A stretch of 20,807 nt of DNA from Methanofollis sp. (GTDB lineage: Archaea; Halobacteriota; Methanomicrobia; Methanomicrobiales; Methanofollaceae). Made by a program: the position numbers and the translations under genes. Below, piece by piece: positions 7,052-13,916 of this stretch (within the stretch, counting starts at the first letter, position 1; each line of letters starts with the position of its first letter). The notes below the pieces were generated by a model, which was not told the DNA's origin, did no database searches, and was given only the letters and a program-made list of their open reading frames with translations. The stretch is taken from NCBI GenBank assembly GCA_028696365.1, contig JAQVHG010000009.1, forward strand, positions 1 through 20,807, given 5' to 3'.

Positions 7052-7913
7052 TCGGGCCTGGAGATGGGCGGCGCCTCTCCTTCTTGGAGTGATGATCGTC
7101 CTTTCTGTCCACTTCTCGACGACCGGCGAGGAGTATAGCATCTCAAACCGCGGCTGGAACGGGACCTCGGTCTTCTTCGATACTGTGCAGGAGAAAGGGG
7201 GAACGTTGATTACTGACCTGCTCTCCCTCAATGAGTATGAAGATTCCCTTCTCCTCATCGTCGCCCCACCCGGCATGCCGGGAGAGGACAGTTTCGATGC
7301 ATACCGCAAATTTCTTGAACAAGGGAACACGATCTTCATCGCAGACGAGTCCGGGGCGTCCAATGTCATGCTCCAGGGCATTGGCTCATCGATGAGAATC
7401 GTTCCTGAAAACATCTCTTCTCTTGACTCTGCCTATGAGAGTTCTTTCTTCCCTAACGGCCACCCTGCCACCACTCATCCTCTCCTCGCCGAGGTGGAGA
7501 TCGTCATCTTCAACCGTCCTGCCTATGTGACCAAAGGCGATGCACTCCTGGTCTCTGGGCTTTTCAGCTGGGAGGACTTGGACGGAGACGGGAAGATGGA
7601 TGCCGGGGAGCCGTCCGGGACGTACGCATTCCTTGCAAGGGAGGAGATCGGTGAAGGGGAGGTGATCGTCTGCTCTGACCCGAGTCTTCTCATTAATGCC
7701 ATGCAGGGGGGAGATGTGCCAGGGGAGAACAGGGGCTTTGTAGATAACCTCATGGGGTATCGTGGAACGATACTCGTGGACAGTGCAGCCTCGACGGCGA
7801 CCTGGGACCACGCAGTTCTTACAGGTCTCAGGGATGCACCGCTGCTCCAGGCCGGTTTGCTGGCTCTGCTCCTCTTTGCCGCGGCATTTCTCTGGAGAAA
7901 AAAAACATGCTAG
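7041..7913 (+). CDS. DUF4350-type membrane protein
   Basis: A 290-aa protein with a TM helix at 8-23, an extracellular domain (about 30-262) and a C-terminal TM helix (266-284) ending RKKTC. The start SNRGWNGTSVFFDTVQEKGG and LLLIVAPPGMPGEDSFDAYRKFLEQGNTIFIADE match the DUF4350 pattern, a glutamine-amidotransferase-like fold without visible catalytic Cys-His. An EF-hand-like loop DLDGDGKMDAGE (179-190) sits inside the domain. The start is uncertain. ATG 7041 gives a good signal anchor but has GGGGGTG directly against it, and GTG 7038 or ATGs at 7014 and 7020 are alternatives. It overlaps the preceding gene by 11 bp. DUF4350 proteins are usual companions of MoxR and DUF58. Confidence 0.75.
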   Translation: MNISRAWRWAAPLLLGVMIVLSVHFSTTGEEYSISNRGWNGTSVFFDTVQEKGGTLITDLLSLNEYEDSLLLIVAPPGMPGEDSFDAYRKFLEQGNTIFIADESGASNVMLQGIGSSMRIVPENISSLDSAYESSFFPNGHPATTHPLLAEVEIVIFNRPAYVTKGDALLVSGLFSWEDLDGDGKMDAGEPSGTYAFLAREEIGEGEVIVCSDPSLLINAMQGGDVPGENRGFVDNLMGYRGTILVDSAASTATWDHAVLTGLRDAPLLQAGLLALLLFAAAFLWRKKTC

Positions 7914-7922
7914 GGTGGGTAC

Positions 7923-8900
7923 ATGGAACCTGATGATCTTGTTGCAACAGAACTGGATGTTATATCTGAGACCTATCAGAAGGTAACCGAGACGATGGGT
8001 CGGTTTGTGGTCGGGAACGAATCTCTCATTGAGATGATCTATATGGGGATGCTCAGCGAAGGGCACATCCTCCTTGAGGGAGTTCCTGGGACAGCCAAAA
8101 CTGTCATTGCAAAGACGATCGCCCTCCTCTCTGGGTGTGAGTTCAGTCGGATCCAGTGTGCGGTCGATATGCAGCCGGCAGACATCATCGGGGTGAGAGT
8201 CTATGACCCTGAACGCCGTGACTTTGTCCTGAGGAAGGGACCGATCTTCTCGAATTTTGTCCTGATCGATGAGATGAACCGGGTCAGCCCACGGACGCAG
8301 AGCGCCTTCATCGAGGCGATGAGCGAACGGCAGGCCACGATCGACGGTACTCTGCACCGGTTTGCAAGTCCTTTCTTTGTGATCGCGACCCAGAACCCCT
8401 ACGAGTTCGAGGGGACCTTCCCGCTCATCGAGGCGCAGAAGGACCGGTTCATGTTCAGCGCACGGCTCGACTATCTTGACGCCGAGGATGAACTTGAGAT
8501 TATCAGGCGGGAGAGCAATGGATTCCTTGACTGGGAGACGTTCAGCAGCAGAGTCACCCCAGTCCTTTCCCCGACCAGGATCGGGCGCTTTGTCCGTGCC
8601 GTCAGATCGGTCACGATCGAGGAACCGGTGCTCCAGTACATCAGAGATATCGTCCTTGCCACCAGGAACCACTCTGACATCTGGCTTGGTGCGAGTCCCA
8701 GGGCATCCATTGCCCTGGTGCGGGGCGGAAAGGCCCGTGCCGCACTGCATGGCCGGACCTATGTGATCCCCGACGACATCAAGCACGCCACTCATCTTGC
8801 CTTGCCTCATCGCCTTCTCATCAGGCGTGAGGCCGATCTTGGAGGTGTGACTGCGCATGAAGTGACCGACGAGGTTCTCGCCACTGTCGAGGTGCAGTAA
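7923..8900 (+). CDS. MoxR-family AAA+ ATPase
   Basis: A 325-aa cytosolic ATPase of the MoxR family, which act as chaperone-like machines, often with DUF58 or VWA partners. Visible: Walker A GVPGTAKT (53-60); Walker B NFVLIDEMNR (111-120); VSPRTQSAFIEAMSERQATI (121-140); sensor 1 ATQNP (155-159) with EGTFPLIEAQKDRF and the arginine-finger region at R175; and sensor 2 around GASPRASIAL in the lid. All key ATPase residues are present and the length is normal. It starts nine bases after the DUF4350 stop, with GGGTGG ahead of the ATG. The DUF58 gene begins directly after its stop. It is likely the energy source of the operon; the client is unknown. Confidence 0.93.
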   Translation: MEPDDLVATELDVISETYQKVTETMGRFVVGNESLIEMIYMGMLSEGHILLEGVPGTAKTVIAKTIALLSGCEFSRIQCAVDMQPADIIGVRVYDPERRDFVLRKGPIFSNFVLIDEMNRVSPRTQSAFIEAMSERQATIDGTLHRFASPFFVIATQNPYEFEGTFPLIEAQKDRFMFSARLDYLDAEDELEIIRRESNGFLDWETFSSRVTPVLSPTRIGRFVRAVRSVTIEEPVLQYIRDIVLATRNHSDIWLGASPRASIALVRGGKARAALHGRTYVIPDDIKHATHLALPHRLLIRREADLGGVTAHEVTDEVLATVEVQ

Positions 8901-10220
8901 GTGTCTGTCGGGAGCGGTACCTATGGAGGTCTGGTTTTTATCGGAGTACTCGCAGGTCTCTCGCTCCTGACAGAGAATCTTGCTGCGGTTCTTGGAGTTT
9001 TTGCCATTGGCACATTTCTTTTTATCATGTATGCCGCCACTTCCCAGAGATTTGCGGATGTCGTCGGCAGTCTGAAGGTCACGAGAAATGTCGATGCCAC
9101 GGTCGTCAGACAGGACTCGACGGTCGATGTGCAGGTTCGGGTCAGCGCCGCACTTCCCCCAGGATGCAGGATTCAGATCGAGGACCTCCCCCCTGTCGGG
9201 GTGCAGGTGGTCAGGGGATCGCCCTGCCTCTCCTCTGTAGGGCCACTGCAGGAAGACGGCGTCATCTCCTACTCAATGATCGTCCCGACTGAGGGGGAAG
9301 TCCTCTTCAGAGGGTGTGTGCTCAGGGTTCTGGATCCATTCTTCCCCAGGGTTGCGACCTTCAAAGGAGAGGGGTTGCGTCTCCCCGCCCTGACTGTACG
9401 GCCAGAGCGTCGATTTACCTCTCAGAGAGGGGAGCAGACCGGCACAGGGCCAGAGTCTCGTCACCCCTCTACAGGCGCCGGCGGGACAGTCCGTTCCTTC
9501 AGGGAATTTGTCACCGGTGACGATGTACACAGGATCGACTGGAAGGTCTCCGCAAAACAAGGGTCTCTCCATGTCAGGGTCTATGCCAATGAAGAAGACC
9601 GGCCGCCGCTCATCTTCGTCGACATTCCCAGGGGTGACGCAACTCCGCAGGTCAGGGCCGCCATGAAAAAGGCAGTGCGCAGTGCGGTTGCAACATCGGT
9701 GCAGGCGCATGGTCGCGCATCTCTGATAGCAGTGAGGGGCCCAAACCTCCTTGTCTATCTTCCTCTTGAAGCCGATTATGCACGGGCCATGGAGGTACTT
9801 GCCGGGAGTGAGAACACAATGGCAGAAGAAGCACACTTCTACCGCGCCCGCCCCCCTCCCTCTCTCAGGGCCGACCTGAACGCGATGGTGCATCACCGTT
9901 CTGGGGACAGGAATGGCAACGGGCATGATGGGGACGGCTCTGACTATCGCGGGAGACTTGCTGCAGTTTATGGGTCGATGCTCAAAGGGAGGGAACAGAC
10001 GGTCTACGAGCGGCAGATGGCACAGGCGATGTGGCGGCTCAGGCCCAGACGTATCGAGGTCTTCTCCTGTCGGGACGGCGATCAGAGTCACCTTGATTTT
10101 ATGGTCTACATCGCAGAGCGAGTCGGTATCCAGGTGGACCTCTGGGAACAGAACGGACACGGTGAGACCAAGCATGCTCGGAAAAACACGTCTCTCAGGG
10201 AAGCGGGGATGATACGGTGA
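8901..10220 (+). CDS. DUF58 membrane-anchored protein, MoxR partner
   Basis: A 439-aa protein starting at GTG, chosen because GAGGTG (8889-8894) lies six bases upstream and the frame begins directly after the moxR stop. Two TM helices (about 9-27 and 29-47) precede a beta-rich region (55-170). The DUF58 core follows: FREFVTGDDVHRIDWKVSAK (200-219), then SLHVRVYANEEDRPPLIFVDI. The family's vWA-like strand normally continues with DxSxS; here it reads DIPRGDA, so a metal-ion adhesion site is not evident. A Gly/Asp/Asn-rich linker (HHRSGDRNGNGHDGDG) separates the core from a last conserved-looking part. DUF58 proteins are encoded with MoxR in many bacteria and archaea and are thought to be its membrane partner. 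Confidence 0.88.
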   Translation: MSVGSGTYGGLVFIGVLAGLSLLTENLAAVLGVFAIGTFLFIMYAATSQRFADVVGSLKVTRNVDATVVRQDSTVDVQVRVSAALPPGCRIQIEDLPPVGVQVVRGSPCLSSVGPLQEDGVISYSMIVPTEGEVLFRGCVLRVLDPFFPRVATFKGEGLRLPALTVRPERRFTSQRGEQTGTGPESRHPSTGAGGTVRSFREFVTGDDVHRIDWKVSAKQGSLHVRVYANEEDRPPLIFVDIPRGDATPQVRAAMKKAVRSAVATSVQAHGRASLIAVRGPNLLVYLPLEADYARAMEVLAGSENTMAEEAHFYRARPPPSLRADLNAMVHHRSGDRNGNGHDGDGSDYRGRLAAVYGSMLKGREQTVYERQMAQAMWRLRPRRIEVFSCRDGDQSHLDFMVYIAERVGIQVDLWEQNGHGETKHARKNTSLREAGMIR

Positions 10221-10663
10221 AACTGATCCTCTTCCCCCCAGTCCCTCTGGCCCTGGGCATCGGTCTGCTCTCAGGGATCTGGCTCGGTGTTCTGATCTTC
10301 TCGCTCCTCTATCTTGGAGTTCTCTACCTGGCAGAAAAGTGGGGGTCTGACGGCTGGCTCCTTCTCTTCTGCGGCGGGGAACCATTGGTGCTGGTCACTG
10401 CAGGGGTGTCCTGGGAAGGCGCGGTTCTCCTTCAGGTGCTGGTGCTCTGGGCGGCGTTCAGCCTCACTTCAGATCAATCGGCACCAGGGGGTGGATGGGT
10501 GCTTGTGGGATCCGGGTGCATCCTCGGTGCCGGGGCGGGGATCGCCGCACTGGGAAAGGTCGGCCCTGCACTGCTTGTCGTCGGCGGGTTGATGCTCCTG
10601 GCGTTTTGCCTTGTGTGGCTTGTCGAACATCAGATGAGATCCAGGGCGGAGATAGGACAATGA
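10217..10663 (+). CDS. Polytopic membrane protein in MoxR operon, unknown function
   Basis: A 148-aa, very hydrophobic protein with about five membrane segments (around 5-20, 22-38, 66-82, 94-111, 116-136) and little soluble sequence. The GTG start overlaps the DUF58 stop in GTGA, and its own stop overlaps the next ATG in ATGA, so all three genes are probably translated together. I recognise no family. It may help hold the DUF58/MoxR complex in the membrane; this rests only on position. Confidence 0.7.
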   Translation: MKLILFPPVPLALGIGLLSGIWLGVLIFSLLYLGVLYLAEKWGSDGWLLLFCGGEPLVLVTAGVSWEGAVLLQVLVLWAAFSLTSDQSAPGGGWVLVGSGCILGAGAGIAALGKVGPALLVVGGLMLLAFCLVWLVEHQMRSRAEIGQ

Positions 10664-11430
10664 AAGAAGATGGATACAATGATTATTTCATGGCAGGGGC
10701 GGTGCTGATTGCGGCCGCCGCTCTAGTATTGACGATTGCATATTTCACCAACCGCGGCGACCTCACCAGTGCAACACTGGTCCTGAGCGGGATCGCCTCT
10801 TTTGTCGGAGGGGTGTTTCTCCTCACGCTCTCAAAGGGCGAGCCTTTCGACCCGTCCTATGTCGGTGCTCTCCCTGCCGCCGGTACCATCAACCTCAGTC
10901 GGGTGGCCTCTGACCTCGGACTGATGGGAGATGGGGTCTATCTCCCGCACGAGTCGACCCGTCCTCCCCTCCAGTTCATCCCGGCAGGAGCGTATCATGG
11001 CGCGACGATCAAGAAAGATTTCTCTTTTGCCACAGATGACGGCTCTGAAGGGTTAGTATTCCTCCCGATGGGGCTTCCACTTCTTGAGCAGTTGAAACAG
11101 GACGCAAGCCTCATGATCCCAACAGAAGAACGTGACCTCCTCCTCTGCATTCAGGAGGTCTGTTCTGATGTCCTGGAGGTCGCCGAAAAAACCGTCGCGG
11201 AACGGAGCGGAGATGCGATTGTGGTGACCCTGGAAAAGTTCAGGCTTCTCTCCTGCTGCACTGCCGTACGTGCCGAGTCCCCGAAGTGTTGCACCATGGT
11301 CGGGTGCCCGGTCTGCAGCCTTGTCGCCTGCATCCTGGCTGAAGGGTTTCAGAAGGCGTGCACACTCTCGAATGTGCAGGTCGACGAAGGGCGGGGTCAC
11401 CTGACTCTGGTGTACTCTTTTCCCGCATGA
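10660..11430 (+). CDS. Two-TM protein with cysteine-rich C-terminal domain, last gene of MoxR operon
   Basis: A 256-aa protein with two TM helices (about 10-28 and 36-57) in hairpin arrangement, then a soluble domain (60-256) that should be cytosolic. Ten cysteines occur: C163, C168 and a cluster C199, C200, C210, C211, C216, C219, C224, C234, in which CCTMVGCPVCSLVAC is most striking. This could bind a metal or iron-sulfur cluster or be redox-active. A helix DLLLCIQEVCSDVLEVAEKTV precedes it. I do not know a function; similar two-TM proteins of about 250 aa appear in archaeal genomes. The start at 10660 is set by the ATGA overlap with the upstream gene; an earlier ATG in the same frame at 10495 would lie deep within that gene and is rejected. 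Confidence 0.75.
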   Translation: MKEDGYNDYFMAGAVLIAAAALVLTIAYFTNRGDLTSATLVLSGIASFVGGVFLLTLSKGEPFDPSYVGALPAAGTINLSRVASDLGLMGDGVYLPHESTRPPLQFIPAGAYHGATIKKDFSFATDDGSEGLVFLPMGLPLLEQLKQDASLMIPTEERDLLLCIQEVCSDVLEVAEKTVAERSGDAIVVTLEKFRLLSCCTAVRAESPKCCTMVGCPVCSLVACILAEGFQKACTLSNVQVDEGRGHLTLVYSFPA

Positions 11431-11462
11431 GGAAGAGGTGTATGGGAAAAACCAGGGGGCAT

Positions 11463-11494
11463 CAAGAAATTCTTGACTCTCCCTTGAGGAGAGT
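11463..11494 (+). terminator. Two adjacent hairpins after the MoxR operon
   Basis: CAAGAAATTCTTG (11463-11475) is a perfect palindrome about one centre base. ACTCTCC-CTTGA-GGAGAGT (11476-11494) is a perfect 7-bp stem with 5-nt loop. They lie 33-64 bp after the last stop codon. There is no T-tract, so this may be an mRNA-end structure or processing site rather than a true terminator. Confidence 0.4.
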
Positions 11495-11723
11495 ATACGC
11501 CAACTGCTTTCTCCCCCGCTCGTGCCGGGGCGCTCGAAACATTTTGTCTTCTCGAACTCGCTCTCACTTGTTTCCATCACATCTCGCACACAATTGGTCG
11601 AAGACCGCACAATCCCTTCCAGGAACTTTGGTCCTGCCGTCCCAGCAATCTCTTCATGGGATCTGGTGAAACGAGTGTCAGCGAACTTGAGAACACAAGA
11701 TATCGGAGATCTCCTGAGAAAGT

Positions 11724-11908
11724 GGATCTGTAGAAACCCTCACCTATTGTGTGAGGGATGTGTGTCACCCGCCTTCCCACCTCTTTGGCCGGGGGCGATG
11801 CCGCCCGGCAGGAGCGTAAGGGGAGGTGATGGATGCATGGTTGCACTACAAAGAGGTGAGGATCTCTCAACTATCATCCTTCGCGATCTACTCCGAGAGG
11901 AAGGGCCT
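11724..11908 (-). repeat. Dispersed intergenic repeat, copy 5 (inverted)
   Basis: The end GGATCTGTAGAA (11724-11735) and the following CCTCACC...CACCCGCCTTCCCACCTCTTTGGCCGGGGGC are the reverse complement of 967-1039. GATGGATGCATGG...GCACTACAAAGAGGTGA (about 11828-11861) is repeated at 12104-12133, in copy 6. No gene is supported here. Confidence 0.65.
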
Positions 11909-11912
11909 GAGA

Positions 11913-12223
11913 GTTTTGGGATGATCTCATGGTAAATCCTCAGGATGGATCTCTCTGGGGGGGCTTGCCGCCCCCCGAACCCCCTACATGATATGTCGAG
12001 GAGGGCAGCACTCTCTTTATGGACATCTATTCTGCCTTCCGACTCTATCGTGGCCCCTGGGGTCCGGGGGTAACGCCCCCGGCAAAATCGTAGAGGAAGG
12101 CTATGGATGCATGGGTGCGCTACAAAGAGGTGAAGACCCCTCAACCATCATCGTTCGCTATCTTCTGCGTAGTTATAAGCCAGAGACTTTTGAGATGGCT
12201 TCCATGAGAGGTTCTAAAGAGCC
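11913..12223 (+). repeat. Dispersed intergenic repeat, copy 6
   Basis: It begins TTTTGGGATGATCTCATGGTAAATCCTCAGGATG, as copy 3 does. Two hairpins follow: GGGGGGC TTGCC GCCCCCC (11958-11976) and CCGGGGG TAACG CCCCCGG (12064-12082). The right end is TTCTAAAGAGCC (12212-12223). It abuts copy 5 in opposite orientation. Its right end merges with the T-tract of the minus-strand gene. Confidence 0.7.
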
Positions 12224-12240
12224 AAAAAAGAAGAAGATGA
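12224..12240 (-). terminator. T-rich tract after the 12253-13839 gene
   Basis: On the minus strand the stop is followed within about 15-30 bases by CTTCTTCTTTTTT, with no clear stem. It is a plausible archaeal U-tract terminator. Confidence 0.35.
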
Positions 12241-12252
12241 GAGCCGAGGAGG

Positions 12253-13839
12253 TTACCTGAACCTGCCACGGCTGAGGACAATTCCGATGCCCAGGAGGGC
12301 GATCAGGCCGATCGCAGCATACCCAAGCACAGCGGGTAAATTCCCTGCAGGTTCGGCAGATCCGGTATTCTCAGGATATCCTTCACCGACTCTGACGTCC
12401 TTGATGGCAGCAGAACCCCCTGGATTTTTCACTCCATCGTCGCTCTTCGGAACAATCGTCTCTATCTCGGCAACTTCCTCGTTGGAATCGGCACGCTTCG
12501 ATGAACTGAGCCAACTGTCGCTCCCACCACTGTCATAAGACCGCCTCGGCTGTGAGTTTGCACCGATGGTGACCTCTTTCTGGTCGACGGCGATGACCGA
12601 GCCGTCTTCACTGGCTCCACAGAGCATGACGATGTAGGTTCCTTCCATTAGGCCGGAGAACGCTGAAACTGGGACTGTAACGTCCTGCCCCTCTCCGACA
12701 CCCGAGATCCCATACCCAGTAGAGATCGGGATGACCGCTTCGAGGTCCTCAGGCCCCATGGTGTCACCATCTGCAGTCAACGTAATCTCTGCTGGACTCT
12801 CAGCCATGGTGTGTCCTGGCACCTCCTGCATAAGGAAATCAATGAGGCACGTCGGGGTGATCGAAGGATGATCCTTCATCGCCATGACGTTTTCCGCGTC
12901 GAACATCAACTCAGCATCGAAGACGGTATCCTTTCTGAAGATGAAGTACACCACCCCATCGAGGGATTCACCGTTTTCAAAACCGAGGGTGACGTCATTC
13001 CCGGTATAAGTGGCAGGAACTTCTCCACCATTCCAGGTCAGAGCATAGTCCTTGTCCATGATGGATACTGGTGTCACACCCAGGATCTTCATGGCCATAG
13101 TAGTGGGATCATACCCAAAGATAAAGCAGAGATATTCTCCTGCCGCTGGAGTCGTCTCGGGGTACGCCTCGCCCAGGTCTCTGGCCAGCGCAGGGTCGAC
13201 TGAGAAGTTGCTGAGGTCCACCTGGGTGTTCATCAGGGTCGTGCCAAAGTCGTTGGGGTCATACCCGATCCCATCGAAGCTCCCCCAGAGCACGTATTTG
13301 TTTGTCTGTGGGTTCACGTAGATGATGCCCTCGTTGGTGTAGAGGTACATCGTGTCGGTGGCGGCAAAGAGATCTTCATAACTGGTATTTGTTGTGTCTG
13401 GGACCTCTGACGGAGTTTTCACCAGGACGACGTTCCCGGTCTCTCCTGGTATCACTGTTGAGATCGACGGGATCACTGACTTTATGTAGACTGGATGAGC
13501 GTTCATCCCTGTCAAGTCGACCTGAGGTACATTCCGGGAAGTGACTGTATAACCATCCACTTCGATGGTCGTGTCTGGACAGTCTCTAAAGATGTACCTG
13601 ATCTCTGGAAAGGTGAGCACCTTCTGGTCGCACTCGTCGGTACTTTCCAGTGTGGTCCAGGTCACCTCAGGATCGATAAGATCAATGAATGAGACCTCAG
13701 AGACCTCAAGGCCATTGTATTCAAATGATTCGTTGCTTGAGATGATAACAACAGGATCTGCAGCAGAGACCGTCGCTACGGTCCCGAAGAGTAGAGTTAG
13801 TAGAAATAGAACTAAACCGTATCCTATAAACGATTTCAT
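12253..13839 (-). CDS. Large cell-surface protein with C-terminal membrane anchor
   Basis: A 528-aa exported protein. The signal peptide (1-26) ends VSAA before DPVVII. The long acidic, beta-rich ectodomain resembles the extracellular proteins typical of methanogens (similar to TIGR04279-type and DUF3821-type surface domains; not confirmed). It has potential N-glycosylation sites, for example NES, NTS and NFS. A low-complexity Ser/Arg/Asp linker (about 430-450, SYDSGGSDSWLSSSKRAD) leads to a C-terminal TM helix (GYAAIGLIALLGIGIVL) and SRGRFR. The start is supported by AGGGGGGAGA just before the ATG. It is divergent from the surface protein at 13917 and shares the TATA element at 13864-13886, so the two may be co-expressed and act together. 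Function unknown. Confidence 0.8.
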   Translation of the reverse strand: MKSFIGYGLVLFLLTLLFGTVATVSAADPVVIISSNESFEYNGLEVSEVSFIDLIDPEVTWTTLESTDECDQKVLTFPEIRYIFRDCPDTTIEVDGYTVTSRNVPQVDLTGMNAHPVYIKSVIPSISTVIPGETGNVVLVKTPSEVPDTTNTSYEDLFAATDTMYLYTNEGIIYVNPQTNKYVLWGSFDGIGYDPNDFGTTLMNTQVDLSNFSVDPALARDLGEAYPETTPAAGEYLCFIFGYDPTTMAMKILGVTPVSIMDKDYALTWNGGEVPATYTGNDVTLGFENGESLDGVVYFIFRKDTVFDAELMFDAENVMAMKDHPSITPTCLIDFLMQEVPGHTMAESPAEITLTADGDTMGPEDLEAVIPISTGYGISGVGEGQDVTVPVSAFSGLMEGTYIVMLCGASEDGSVIAVDQKEVTIGANSQPRRSYDSGGSDSWLSSSKRADSNEEVAEIETIVPKSDDGVKNPGGSAAIKDVRVGEGYPENTGSAEPAGNLPAVLGYAAIGLIALLGIGIVLSRGRFR

Positions 13840-13863
13840 TCTCCCCCCCTTTGTACCGCAAGT

Positions 13864-13886
13864 AACATTTATAATATATAAATGTT
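13864..13886. promoter_or_regulatory. Bidirectional symmetric TATA element
   Basis: Perfect 10-bp arms AACATTTATA and TATAAATGTT flank a 3-bp ATA centre. Each strand reads as a TATA box. The centre (13875) is 36 bp from the minus ATG (13839) and 42 bp from the plus ATG (13917), right for archaeal promoters with leaders of roughly 10-17 nt. One site could thus drive both surface-protein genes, or recruit a dimeric regulator. Confidence 0.65.
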
Positions 13887-13916
13887 TACTATCGCTGGAT
13901 ACGCGGGGGAAAATAA

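Noticed and set aside
7386..8858. 490-codon open frame on the minus strand
   Set aside because: It lies opposite the DUF4350 and MoxR genes and reads as their antisense shadow; the plus-strand MoxR has every expected motif, and high third-position GC often leaves the opposite frame open.
9273..10385. 370-codon open frame on the minus strand
   Set aside because: Shadow of the DUF58 gene; Cys/His/Arg/Pro-rich composition with no domain pattern and no ribosome site.
11522..11935. 137-codon frame and other short frames in 11431-12252
   Set aside because: Composed largely of the dispersed repeat; the frame is not kept between copies.
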